From positions 1 through 8,077 of the forward strand of contig JAGXHB010000042.1 of NCBI GenBank assembly GCA_024636425.1: a DNA stretch of 8,077 nucleotides, given 5' to 3'. The DNA is from Roseobacter sp. (GTDB lineage: Bacteria > Pseudomonadota > Alphaproteobacteria > Rhodobacterales > Rhodobacteraceae). Shown in pieces: positions 1 through 6,560 of the stretch (positions are counted from its first letter, which is position 1; the number at the start of each line of letters is the position of its first letter). Under the pieces are notes generated by a model. It saw nothing but the letters and a program-made list of their open reading frames with translations. It had not been told where the DNA came from and did not search any database. The translations under genes were made by a program, and so were the position numbers.

Positions 1-737
1 AAGGACGCCCCGGGCAGGTGCAGGCCCATGAATTCCATCAGCATCTGGTTGGTGTTGGCGGTGCCATAGAAGGTGCAGGTGCCAGGCCCATGATACGCCG
101 CCATTTCGGACGCCATAAGTTCCTCGCGGGTGGCCTCGCCCGAGGCGAAACGCTGGCGCACTTCCGCTTTTTCGTCGTTGGAGATGCCCGAGGTCATCGG
201 CCCTGCCGGCAAAAACACCGCCGGAAGATGCCCGAAGGCCTGCGCCGCGATCACCAGCCCCGGCACGATCTTGTCACACACGCCAAGAAAAACGGCCGCG
301 TCGAAGGTGTTATGGCTTAGCCCGACCCCCGCCGCCATGGCGATCACATCGCGCGAGAACAGCGACAGCTCCATGCCGGGGGTGCCTTGGGTCACGCCAT
401 CGCACATGGCAGGCACGCCGCCCGCGACCTGCGCCGTACCCCCGACCGCGCGGGCCGCATCGCGGATGATGTCGGGAAAACGCTCAAACGGCTGATGCGC
501 CGAGAGCATGTCATTATAGGTCGTGATGATCCCGATGTTACCCGCCGATTTCGTCGCCAGCGCATCCTGATCCGGCCCCGCACCCGCATAGGCATGCGCT
601 TGACCACTGCAAGACAGATGCGCACGGGCGGGGCCATCTTCGGCGGCACGGCGCATCCGGTCCAGATACGGTCGGCGGGTCTGGGCGCTGCGTTCAATGA
701 TACGGTCGGTAACGCGGGTGACGGTTTCGTTCAGCAT
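1..737 (-). CDS. edd: 6-phosphogluconate dehydratase, N-terminal 245 residues (runs off left edge)
   Basis: Catalyses dehydration of 6-phosphogluconate to 2-keto-3-deoxy-6-phosphogluconate, the first dedicated step of the Entner-Doudoroff pathway, in the cytosol. Reading the minus strand from the ATG at 737-735 gives an uninterrupted frame of 245 codons to the window edge, about 40% of the roughly 600-residue family length. It shows the typical start (RVTDRIIERS-like), NDMLSAHQPF (residues 75-84), MCDGVTQG (111-118), a CDK segment with C154, the PAGPMTSGI stretch (177-185) and a GPGTCTFYGTANTNQM stretch with C221. C154 and C221 sit where the family (IlvD/Edd dehydratases) places [4Fe-4S] cluster ligands. 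The start is fixed by a strong Shine-Dalgarno AAGGAGGA (744-751) at normal spacing and by agreement with the family N-terminus. The gene is divergent from the amino-sugar genes and probably controlled by the operator at 815-830. The 3' part lies outside the window, so nothing can be said about the C-terminus. Confidence 0.95.
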   Translation of the reverse strand, partial: MLNETVTRVTDRIIERSAQTRRPYLDRMRRAAEDGPARAHLSCSGQAHAYAGAGPDQDALATKSAGNIGIITTYNDMLSAHQPFERFPDIIRDAARAVGGTAQVAGGVPAMCDGVTQGTPGMELSLFSRDVIAMAAGVGLSHNTFDAAVFLGVCDKIVPGLVIAAQAFGHLPAVFLPAGPMTSGISNDEKAEVRQRFASGEATREELMASEMAAYHGPGTCTFYGTANTNQMLMEFMGLHLPGAS

Positions 738-774
738 GGCAAATCCTCCTTGATAGGCAGCGCCTTGGCAGGCT

Positions 775-806
775 GGCGCGGGCAACGCATGTTGCCTCCT
801 CGCGCC
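775..806. repeat. Nested inverted repeat in the predicted edd leader
   Basis: On the plus strand the inner arms GGCAAC (781-786) and GTTGCC (791-796) are perfect complements around a GCAT loop. The outer arms GGCGCG (775-780) and CGCGCC (801-806) are also perfect complements, with a 4-base bulge on one side only (797-800). If edd transcription begins near 819, this lies wholly in its 5' untranslated region and could fold as a 12-base-pair hairpin with a bulge, about 24 bases ahead of the edd Shine-Dalgarno. No U-run follows, so it is not a standard intrinsic terminator. It could stabilise the mRNA, affect translation, or be a second protein-binding site; the sequence does not decide. Confidence 0.5.
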
Positions 807-814
807 AAGCCTTG

Positions 815-830
815 ATGTTACCGCTAACAT
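815..830. promoter_or_regulatory. GntR (LacI-family)-like operator upstream of edd
   Basis: The 16-base site ATGTTACCGCTAACAT has perfect 6-base arms (ATGTTA / TAACAT) around a 4-base centre, with the central CG dinucleotide common to LacI-family operators. It matches the ATGTTA-N4-TAACAT pattern described for the E. coli gluconate repressor GntR, which controls edd-eda there. It overlaps the predicted edd -10 element, so binding would be expected to repress edd. No regulator of this family is encoded in the window. Relief by gluconate or a phosphorylated derivative is an inference from E. coli. Confidence 0.7.
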
Positions 831-854
831 AACAGCATCAGCGCCGCTTTGCAA
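826..854 (-). promoter_or_regulatory. Predicted sigma-70-type promoter of edd
   Basis: On the minus strand a -35 box TTGCAA (849-854; 4 of 6 consensus matches) is followed after exactly 17 bases by a -10 box TATGTT (826-831; 4 of 6 matches). This predicts a start of transcription near 819 and a leader of about 80 bases. The -10 overlaps the GntR-like operator, a layout typical of repression. This was identified by eye only. Confidence 0.5.
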
Positions 855-930
855 ATCCGGTTGCGGACAGCGGGGCGCGAACCGTGAAAAGACCCTTTCC
901 CCGATTATCACTGTCCCTTAAACAAACCGG

Positions 931-1806
931 ATGAAGAATAATGAACCCTCCTTTTTGATCGCCGTGGATGGTGGTGGCACCGGTTGCCGCGTTGCTGTCG
1001 GCACTCCGGATCAGGGCATCCTTGCCGAAGCCACCGGCGGGCCCGCCAACATCAGCACGGATTTTGACGCGGCGATTGCCAATATACTGGACGCGACCCG
1101 CACCGCGATCGCGCAGGCCGGCCTTGACGACACCAAAACGGGGCACGCTGTTGCCCATCTGGGGCTGGCAGGGTTCACAGGCCCGGATATCGGTGCCCGC
1201 GTGAGGGAAGCGTTGCCTTTCGGCACATCCATCGTGACCGAAGACACCGCCACCACCATCGTCGGGGCCATCGGACAGGTTGACGGGTTCGTCATCGCTT
1301 TGGGCACCGGCACCATCATTGCCCGCCAGCGGGACGGCGTTCAGACCTGTGTCGGCGGCTGGTGCTATCAGGTTTCGGACCAGGCCTCGGGCGCGTGGCT
1401 TGGGCATGGCGCGCTGGAGCAGACATTGCTGGTGGTCGACGGGATCACCCCGCCAAGTGCGCTGTCGCAGCGCCTGCTCGACAAGTTTGGCGGTGCAGCA
1501 GGCATCGTCCAGTTCAGCCTGCGCGCAAAGCCCGGTGATTTCGCCACGCTTGCCCCTGATGTCGTACAGGCGGCCGCGACAGGCGACAGTATTGGCATCC
1601 CCTTGATGCAGGCGGGTGCGTCCTATCTTGAGCGCGCGCTGTCAGCGCTTGAGTATCGCGCAGGCGATATTTTGTGCCTCTCCGGCGGCGTCGGGCCGCA
1701 TTATGCCAAATATCTGCCGGACATGATGACGACGCAACTGGTACCTGCGCAGGGCCGCGCGGTTGACGGTGCCTTTGCCCTCGCGCAGCGCGCCGCACAG
1801 GTATGA
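931..1806 (+). CDS. BadF/BadG/BcrA/BcrD-family sugar kinase, probable N-acetylglucosamine kinase
   Basis: Probable ATP-dependent cytosolic kinase making GlcNAc-6-phosphate from GlcNAc. The 291-residue protein has the ASKHA fold signatures of this family: phosphate-1 loop DGGGTGCR (residues 13-20), an ED-T segment with likely catalytic D105, GTGT (125-128), GGWCYQVSDQASGAWLG (142-158), and a late adenosine-type loop LSGGVGPHY (250-258). Length is normal for the group. ATG 931 is the only sensible start because an in-frame stop (TAA 919-921) lies just upstream, yet no clear Shine-Dalgarno precedes it. The stop overlaps the nagA start by ATGA, so the two are translationally coupled. The nagA partner favours GlcNAc over glucosamine as substrate, since a glucosamine kinase would not need a deacetylase. 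The family also includes glucosamine kinases, and sequence alone does not fix specificity. Confidence 0.85.
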   Translation: MKNNEPSFLIAVDGGGTGCRVAVGTPDQGILAEATGGPANISTDFDAAIANILDATRTAIAQAGLDDTKTGHAVAHLGLAGFTGPDIGARVREALPFGTSIVTEDTATTIVGAIGQVDGFVIALGTGTIIARQRDGVQTCVGGWCYQVSDQASGAWLGHGALEQTLLVVDGITPPSALSQRLLDKFGGAAGIVQFSLRAKPGDFATLAPDVVQAAATGDSIGIPLMQAGASYLERALSALEYRAGDILCLSGGVGPHYAKYLPDMMTTQLVPAQGRAVDGAFALAQRAAQV

Positions 1807-2930
1807 CCAACGACGCCAGAACCTTTGTCGGCGCGCACATCTTTGACGGCCAGAACCTCTTAACCGGCATCGCGGTCAGCGTTCAAAACGACGGAACGGT
1901 CGTGACGGGCGAGGAGAGGGGCGCGTTGGACCCGAGCCGGACGACACGCCTTCAAGGCGGCACCCTGATGCCGGGTTTTGTAGATCTGCAGGTCAACGGC
2001 GGTGGCGGGGTCATGTTCAATGACGATCCGTCGGTCGATACCCTCAAGAAGATCGCCGCCGCGCATCACGGCTTGGGGACGGCGGCGTTTCTTCCTACCT
2101 TGATCACGGACACGCCCGAAATGACCAAGGCGGCGATCCACGCGGTCACCAGCGCGATGGCCGAGGGCGTCGCCGGTATCGCCGGTCTGCATCTTGAAGG
2201 CCCGCATCTGAGCATCACGCGCAAAGGGGCGCATGACGCGGCACTGATCCGGCCCATGACGCAACACGATCTGAGCCAGCTACTGGATGCCGCTGCGCAT
2301 ATCGACACGTTGATGGTGACGGTAGCGCCCGAGAATGTCACCAACAGCCAGATTTCCACAATGGCCGACGCGGGCATCATCGTATCGCTTGGCCATTCCG
2401 ACTGCGATTATGACACCGCCATGGCTGCGTTTGCCGCGGGCGCACGCAGCACCACGCATCTTTTCAACGCGATGAGCCAGCCCCATGCGCGCAGTCCCGG
2501 TCTGGTCGGTGCCGCGCTGGACTGCGGTGCCGCCTGCGCGGGGCTGATCGCTGACGGGGTGCATGTTCACCCCGCGATGATCCGCAGCGCACTGGCGGCC
2601 AAGCGCGGTCCGGGCGACGTGTTTCTGGTGACCGATGCGATGGCAACGGCGGGGTCGGACATCGACAGCTTTGCGCTGAACGGGCGTACCATCCTGCGGC
2701 AGGACGGGCGGCTGACACTGGCGGACGGAACGCTGGCCGGTGCCGATCTGACATTGAGCGGCGCAGTGCGCTACATGGTCAACATCGTGGGTGCTCCGCT
2801 TGGAACGACGCTGGCCCGCGCAACAACCATTCCCGGCAGCCTGCTGCGCACCCGACCTCCCATGACGGCTGACAGCATGATCTGGCTTGGCGATGATCTG
2901 ACAACGGTCAGGTGGCTGTCGGATTTGTAG
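1803..2930 (+). CDS. nagA: N-acetylglucosamine-6-phosphate deacetylase
   Basis: Hydrolyses GlcNAc-6-phosphate to glucosamine-6-phosphate and acetate, in the cytosol, feeding amino-sugar catabolism and cell-wall recycling. The 375-residue protein is an amidohydrolase-superfamily TIM barrel of normal length. Visible motifs are PGFVDLQVNGGGG (residues 57-69), HLEGP with metal ligand E132, GHS with H198, TTHLFNAM with H219, DGVHVHP (251-257) and VTDAM with catalytic D278. These correspond to E131, H195, H216 and D273 of E. coli NagA, so all key residues are present. The start ATG overlaps the kinase stop (ATGA), indicating coupled translation. The 3' end overlaps the convergent IclR-family gene by 23 bases. 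A glucosamine-6-phosphate deaminase (nagB) is not in the window. Confidence 0.95.
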   Translation: MTNDARTFVGAHIFDGQNLLTGIAVSVQNDGTVVTGEERGALDPSRTTRLQGGTLMPGFVDLQVNGGGGVMFNDDPSVDTLKKIAAAHHGLGTAAFLPTLITDTPEMTKAAIHAVTSAMAEGVAGIAGLHLEGPHLSITRKGAHDAALIRPMTQHDLSQLLDAAAHIDTLMVTVAPENVTNSQISTMADAGIIVSLGHSDCDYDTAMAAFAAGARSTTHLFNAMSQPHARSPGLVGAALDCGAACAGLIADGVHVHPAMIRSALAAKRGPGDVFLVTDAMATAGSDIDSFALNGRTILRQDGRLTLADGTLAGADLTLSGAVRYMVNIVGAPLGTTLARATTIPGSLLRTRPPMTADSMIWLGDDLTTVRWLSDL

Positions 2931-3708
2931 CGGGCGCAAAGGAATACGTCTCGCAGAACGCGATCAGGCGGTGCGCAGCGTCTGATCCGGTTTCGATCAA
3001 TGCGGCCTCGGTTCCGATCAGCGTGATCACGGCCTGCGCCTGACCCTGCCAGTCAAGAACGGGGGCGGCCAGTGCGACCAGTCCGGGAATGAAATCGCCG
3101 TCAACCGTCGCATAGCCCTGCGCCCTGATCCTGTCGCACAGATCCGCGACGCCGGAAGCCGTCGGCACAAAGTCGGATGCCAACGCCGGAGTCCGTTTCA
3201 TCCGCCGCAGCTCAACCTCGAGCAGGGACTGGATCGGCGCGCGTGGTGCCCATGTCAGAAAGGCACGGCCCGACGACGACGTCAGCAGTGGCAAGGTCGT
3301 TCCCAACCCCATCGAGGCCACAACCGGCGATGCCGCACGCTCCCATCTGACCACAGTGGCACCGCCCCCGCCCCAGACCGACAGCAGCACCGTCAGACCG
3401 GTTTCGTCGCGCAGATCCGCCAGCGCTTCTGACGGGCGATTGAAAAAGTCATGGCGTGCGATTGCGGACAGCCCCAGCCGCATTGCCCCCGGCCCCAGAT
3501 CGTATTTGCCGGACCGTCCCGCCTGCACCACCAGCCCCGCATTCAGAAAAGACGCCAGATAACGGTGGACCTTGCTTGGCGGCATATCACTTGCCCGGGC
3601 CAGATCGGTCAGCGTGGTTGGCCCCGCCTGATCGGCCAGCACCGCCAGCAACTGCAATGCGGTGTCGACCGACTGTATCCCAGCGCTATGCCCGTCCGTT
3701 GTTTTCAT
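2908..3708 (-). CDS. IclR-family transcriptional regulator
   Basis: DNA-binding regulator, 266 residues, the usual IclR length. Residues about 11-70 form the winged helix-turn-helix (TTLTDLARASDMPPSKVHRYLASF, given here as segments TTLTDLARAS 31-40 and SKVHRYLASF 45-54), ending in a wing near GRSGKYDLG. Residues about 75-255 form the IclR effector-binding domain, with the characteristic GTTLPLLTSSSGRAFL run (136-151) and a C-terminal ALAAPVLD segment (212-219). The ATG at 3708 is preceded by an AAGGTGA Shine-Dalgarno (3716-3722). Its divergent arrangement with the aromatic operon is the classic layout for a local IclR regulator of aromatic degradation (as with PcaR/PobR-type proteins). An aromatic acid or its CoA ester is the likely effector, by inference. 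Its coding end overlaps nagA tail to tail, with no room for a terminator between them. Confidence 0.92.
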   Translation of the reverse strand: MKTTDGHSAGIQSVDTALQLLAVLADQAGPTTLTDLARASDMPPSKVHRYLASFLNAGLVVQAGRSGKYDLGPGAMRLGLSAIARHDFFNRPSEALADLRDETGLTVLLSVWGGGGATVVRWERAASPVVASMGLGTTLPLLTSSSGRAFLTWAPRAPIQSLLEVELRRMKRTPALASDFVPTASGVADLCDRIRAQGYATVDGDFIPGLVALAAPVLDWQGQAQAVITLIGTEAALIETGSDAAHRLIAFCETYSFAPATNPTAT

Positions 3709-3748
3709 CGCGTCATCACCTTTGCATTATTCCGCTACAGGGAATCTA

Positions 3749-3770
3749 TTGCATGATACGTAATGCGCAA
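3749..3770. promoter_or_regulatory. Candidate IclR-type operator between divergent genes
   Basis: A 22-base pseudo-palindrome of form TTGC-N4-TACGTA-N4-GCAA: the core TACGTA (3757-3762) and both TTGC/GCAA flanks share the same centre, at 3759.5. That centre lies about 51 bases from the IclR-family start (3708) and 53 from the monooxygenase start (3813), so one bound regulator could control both. Symmetry and position are seen directly; binding by the neighbouring IclR protein is inferred. Confidence 0.5.
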
Positions 3771-3775
3771 CTACC

Positions 3776-3794
3776 CTGACCGCACATTTGTCAG
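3776..3794. repeat. Short inverted repeat CTGAC-N9-GTCAG ahead of the aromatic operon
   Basis: Arms CTGAC (3776-3780) and GTCAG (3790-3794) flank 9 bases, ending about 8 bases before the Shine-Dalgarno of the fusion gene. It may be a second regulator half-site pair or a weak leader hairpin. Arms of five bases can arise by chance. Confidence 0.25.
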
Positions 3795-3801
3795 CGCTTT
3801 T

Positions 3802-3809
3802 GGGAGGAA
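3802..3809 (+). promoter_or_regulatory. Ribosome binding site of the fusion gene
   Basis: GGGAGGAA lies 3 to 10 bases before ATG 3813 and fixes that start. The first residues after it lead straight into the FAD-binding beta strand, so an earlier start would add nothing expected for the family. Confidence 0.75.
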
Positions 3810-3812
3810 GCC

Positions 3813-6536
3813 ATGTCAACACTATCCAGCGTGGCTATTCTGGGCGGCGGGCCTGCCGGGCTTTACACTGCGATCTTGCTGAGGCGGAAAATGCCGGGCG
3901 TGCGGGTGCAGGTGTTCGAACAGAACCCCGAAGGCGCGACATTCGGCTTTGGGGTCGTATTTTCGGATCAGGCGCTTGAGTTCCTGAAGGCTGCAGACCC
4001 GGACATTCACGACCTGCTGATCCCCCAGATGGAACAGTGGCAGAGCATGACGCTGAACCTGCCCCGCGACCGTGTGGTGCTGGATGGCGTCGGATTCTCT
4101 GCCGTGGGCCGGTTGGAACTGATCGAGATCTTGCGCAAACAAGCGCAGGCGAGCGGTGTCGAGATTACTTTTGGAATGCCAATTGATCGCCTGGACATGC
4201 TGACAGCCGATCTGGTCATCGGCGCGGATGGCGTCAATTCGCTGGTGCGGCGCAGCCTTTCGGATCAGTTCAAGCCGTCCCTCGACCACTTCGGCAATCA
4301 TTTCGCCTGGTTCGGGAGTGACAGGCCGTTCGACACCCTGACCCAAAGTTTCATCACCACGGACAAGGGGCCGCTGAACGCGCATCATTATCGGTTTTCG
4401 CCCGAGCGCAGCACCTTTATTGTCGAATGCGAGGGCAAAACATTCCGGAACTACGGCTTCGCAGACATGTCCGAAGCGGACAGCGCGGCCCTGTGTCAGA
4501 CGCTTTTTGCGAATGTGCTGCAAGGGGCATCCCTGATCACCAACAAATCGGTCTGGCGGCAATTTCCCAAGCTTTGGTGCGAAAACTGGGTGGCGGGGCG
4601 ACATGTCATCATCGGCGACGCTGCGCATACCGCCCATTTTTCTATCGGGTCCGGCACACGGCTTGCGCTGGAGGATTGCATCGCGCTCGTCGAGGCGCTG
4701 GCCACGCACGACGATGTCGATGCCGGTCTGGCAACATTCCAGCGCGACCGCCTGCCGATTGCGAAAAAGATCGTGGATGCCGCGAATACGTCAGCCACAT
4801 GGTACGACAGCTTTGGCGAGAAGATGGCGCTCGAACCCGTGGATTTCGCCTATGACTACATCACCCGGTCGGGGCGCATTGATATGGAACGGCTGCGCAA
4901 GATCGCGCCGGAGTTTGCCGCGCGCTACGAAGGGCACAGAACGCAGGTCGTCAGCGACCCTGTTCCCGCAGACGTCCCCGGCGCGGCCGAGATCGGGTTC
5001 GACAAGGCGTTGCACTCCAACTGCTCGGATATTTTGTGGCAGAACCTGACTAGAAATCCCGACAAGACGGCTATCCTCAGCCCCACCGAACGCCTGAGCT
5101 ATGCCGAGCTGATCGCGCAGGCGGCGCGATGGGGCAACGCCTTGGCCGCCGCCGGTGCCAAGCGGGGCGAGCGGATCGCGTTCTTCCTTGATGACACGCC
5201 CAGCTATCCGGCGGCGTTCTTCGGCGCGGTACGGGCAGGCTTTGTTCCGGTGCTGTTGAACACCATGACCACGCCCGAGGTGTTGAACTTTTTCCTCAAG
5301 GATACCGGTGCGCGGTTTGCCATTTGTGAGGCAGATCTTGCAACCGCATTCGATCCGGCCGTCATGGCTGGCACCTGCTTGAAAACAGTCGTCGTGACCA
5401 ATGGCGCAGCAGAAGGTTTCATCACGGAAGCGACGTTTCTGGACGGCCAGCCCGAAACGCTTGCCCGTGCCGACACAGGCCCGGATGACATGGCGTTCTG
5501 GATGTATTCATCAGGATCGACCGGCATGCCCAAGGGCATCGTGCATCTGCATCACGACATGGCCTACACGCAGGCATCGTTTGGCGAGAACATCCTGAAA
5601 CTGCGCAGCGACGATATCTGCTATTCGGTGCCCAAGATGTATTTTGCCTATGGCTTCGGAAACTCCGCCACCTTTCCGTTTTCGGTCGGTGCGACGGCCT
5701 TGCTGATGCCGGGCCAGCCCCGCCCCGAAGCTGTGCTGGCCGCGATCGAGACCCACAAACCAACGGTGCTGTTCGGGCTGCCGACGCTGTTCACCGCCGT
5801 TGCGCGGCACGAAAACGCCGGCAGCACTGATTTTTCCTCCGTACGGCAAAGCATGTCTGCCGCTGAAATTCTGTCAGAAGACGTGTATCGACGGTGGGTC
5901 GATCTGGTGGGCCATGGTCCAACCGAAGGATTGGGATCGACCGAGATGCTGCATGTCTATCTGTCAAACGCGCTGGACGACCACCGCATTGGTGCGGCGG
6001 GCGCGCGTGTTCCAGGCTACGAGATCAGACTTGAGGCACCGGACGGCAAGGACGCCGGACCCGGCGAAGAAGGTGTGATGTACGTGCGCGGCACGTCCTC
6101 CGCCCCGATGTACTGGAACCGCCCTGACAAGACCGCTGACACCATGCGCGGCGACTGGATCTATACCGGCGACCGCTTTGTCGAACGGGATGGCTATTAC
6201 TACTTTCAGGGACGTGCGGACGATCTGATCAAGGTATCCGGCCAGTGGGTCTGGCCGCTGGAGGTTGAACGCTGTCTGAACGAACACCCCGATGTGCATG
6301 AATGTGCCGTGCTCGCGCACCAGATGGACGATGCCCGCATGACCCTGCGCGCCGTGGTGCGTTTGCGCGACGGGGTGGCGCAAACCGATACACAAAGCGA
6401 CATCCTGCGCGGCTTCGTCAAGACGCGGTTGCAGCCTTACAAATATCCACGACTTATCGACTATACCGCCGAGCTGCCCAAGACGGGTACAGGCAAGATC
6501 GACCGGCAGGCGCTGATCGCGAAGGCCGCAGTCTGA
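3813..6536 (+). CDS. Fusion of FAD-dependent aryl-CoA 5-hydroxylase (salicylyl-CoA type) and benzoate-CoA-ligase-type aryl-CoA ligase
   Basis: A single 907-residue protein predicted to activate an aromatic acid to its CoA thioester and hydroxylate it. Residues 1 to about 385 are a class A flavoprotein monooxygenase: GGGPAG (11-16), ribose-binding E36, FGFGVVFSD (44-52), DG-type motif GADGVNS (137-143), and GDAAH (268-272) followed by HFSIGSGT (275-282). The FGFGVVFSD and HFSIGSGT elements are typical of salicylyl-CoA 5-hydroxylase (SdgC) and the N-terminal half of 2-aminobenzoyl-CoA monooxygenase/reductase, which act on CoA esters. Residues about 390-907 are a complete adenylate-forming ligase: SSGSTGMPKG (566-575), VHLHHDM (577-583), GLGSTEM (706-712), YTGDR (784-788), GRADDLIKVSG (800-810) and PKTGTGK with catalytic K895. 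VHLHHDM and GSTEM favour the benzoate-CoA ligase group. NADH use is expected from the hydroxylase family. The following gentisate dioxygenase points to salicylate -> salicylyl-CoA -> gentisyl-CoA; anthranilate or another 2-substituted benzoate cannot be excluded. Confidence 0.88.
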   Translation: MSTLSSVAILGGGPAGLYTAILLRRKMPGVRVQVFEQNPEGATFGFGVVFSDQALEFLKAADPDIHDLLIPQMEQWQSMTLNLPRDRVVLDGVGFSAVGRLELIEILRKQAQASGVEITFGMPIDRLDMLTADLVIGADGVNSLVRRSLSDQFKPSLDHFGNHFAWFGSDRPFDTLTQSFITTDKGPLNAHHYRFSPERSTFIVECEGKTFRNYGFADMSEADSAALCQTLFANVLQGASLITNKSVWRQFPKLWCENWVAGRHVIIGDAAHTAHFSIGSGTRLALEDCIALVEALATHDDVDAGLATFQRDRLPIAKKIVDAANTSATWYDSFGEKMALEPVDFAYDYITRSGRIDMERLRKIAPEFAARYEGHRTQVVSDPVPADVPGAAEIGFDKALHSNCSDILWQNLTRNPDKTAILSPTERLSYAELIAQAARWGNALAAAGAKRGERIAFFLDDTPSYPAAFFGAVRAGFVPVLLNTMTTPEVLNFFLKDTGARFAICEADLATAFDPAVMAGTCLKTVVVTNGAAEGFITEATFLDGQPETLARADTGPDDMAFWMYSSGSTGMPKGIVHLHHDMAYTQASFGENILKLRSDDICYSVPKMYFAYGFGNSATFPFSVGATALLMPGQPRPEAVLAAIETHKPTVLFGLPTLFTAVARHENAGSTDFSSVRQSMSAAEILSEDVYRRWVDLVGHGPTEGLGSTEMLHVYLSNALDDHRIGAAGARVPGYEIRLEAPDGKDAGPGEEGVMYVRGTSSAPMYWNRPDKTADTMRGDWIYTGDRFVERDGYYYFQGRADDLIKVSGQWVWPLEVERCLNEHPDVHECAVLAHQMDDARMTLRAVVRLRDGVAQTDTQSDILRGFVKTRLQPYKYPRLIDYTAELPKTGTGKIDRQALIAKAAV

Positions 6537-6560
6537 CCACGGAAAAAGGGAGAGATCACC

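Noticed and set aside
387..815. Plus-strand open frame (142 codons) opposite edd
   Set aside because: The minus strand here gives an uninterrupted, unmistakable Edd sequence; the plus-strand product has shadow composition and no domain.
838..1407. Minus-strand open frame (189 codons) over the start of the sugar kinase
   Set aside because: It overlaps the kinase's phosphate loop and GTGT motif in antisense, has no family signature, and would conflict with the edd promoter region.
2931..2960. Intrinsic terminator after nagA
   Set aside because: No GC-rich stem followed by a T-run on either strand at the convergent junction.
3722..3750. Promoter TTGCAT / TCTATT with 17-base spacing for the aromatic operon
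   Set aside because: Only three to four of six matches in each box and the start would fall over the pseudo-palindrome; too weak to list as a feature, though the position is plausible.
3738..3778. CAGGG / CCCTG inverted pair in the divergent gap
   Set aside because: Five-base arms separated by 31 bases are likely by chance and do not share a centre with the clearer TACGTA-centred site.
3822..4709. Long open frame on the minus strand (295 codons) inside the monooxygenase
   Set aside because: Fully antisense to a domain with clear FAD motifs. The translation is rich in Arg, Gln and His with no recognisable family, as expected from a high-GC shadow frame.
3813..6536. 2-aminobenzoyl-CoA monooxygenase/reductase as the identity of the fusion
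   Set aside because: The N-terminal half is similar in type, but the C-terminal half has adenylation motifs (SSGSTGMPKG, PKTGTGK) and not an old-yellow-enzyme reductase.
3813..6536. Fusion as an artefact of a sequencing frameshift
   Set aside because: A missing stop would need two genes in the same frame with no start, ribosome site or gap at the junction. The linker reads as ordinary coding sequence.
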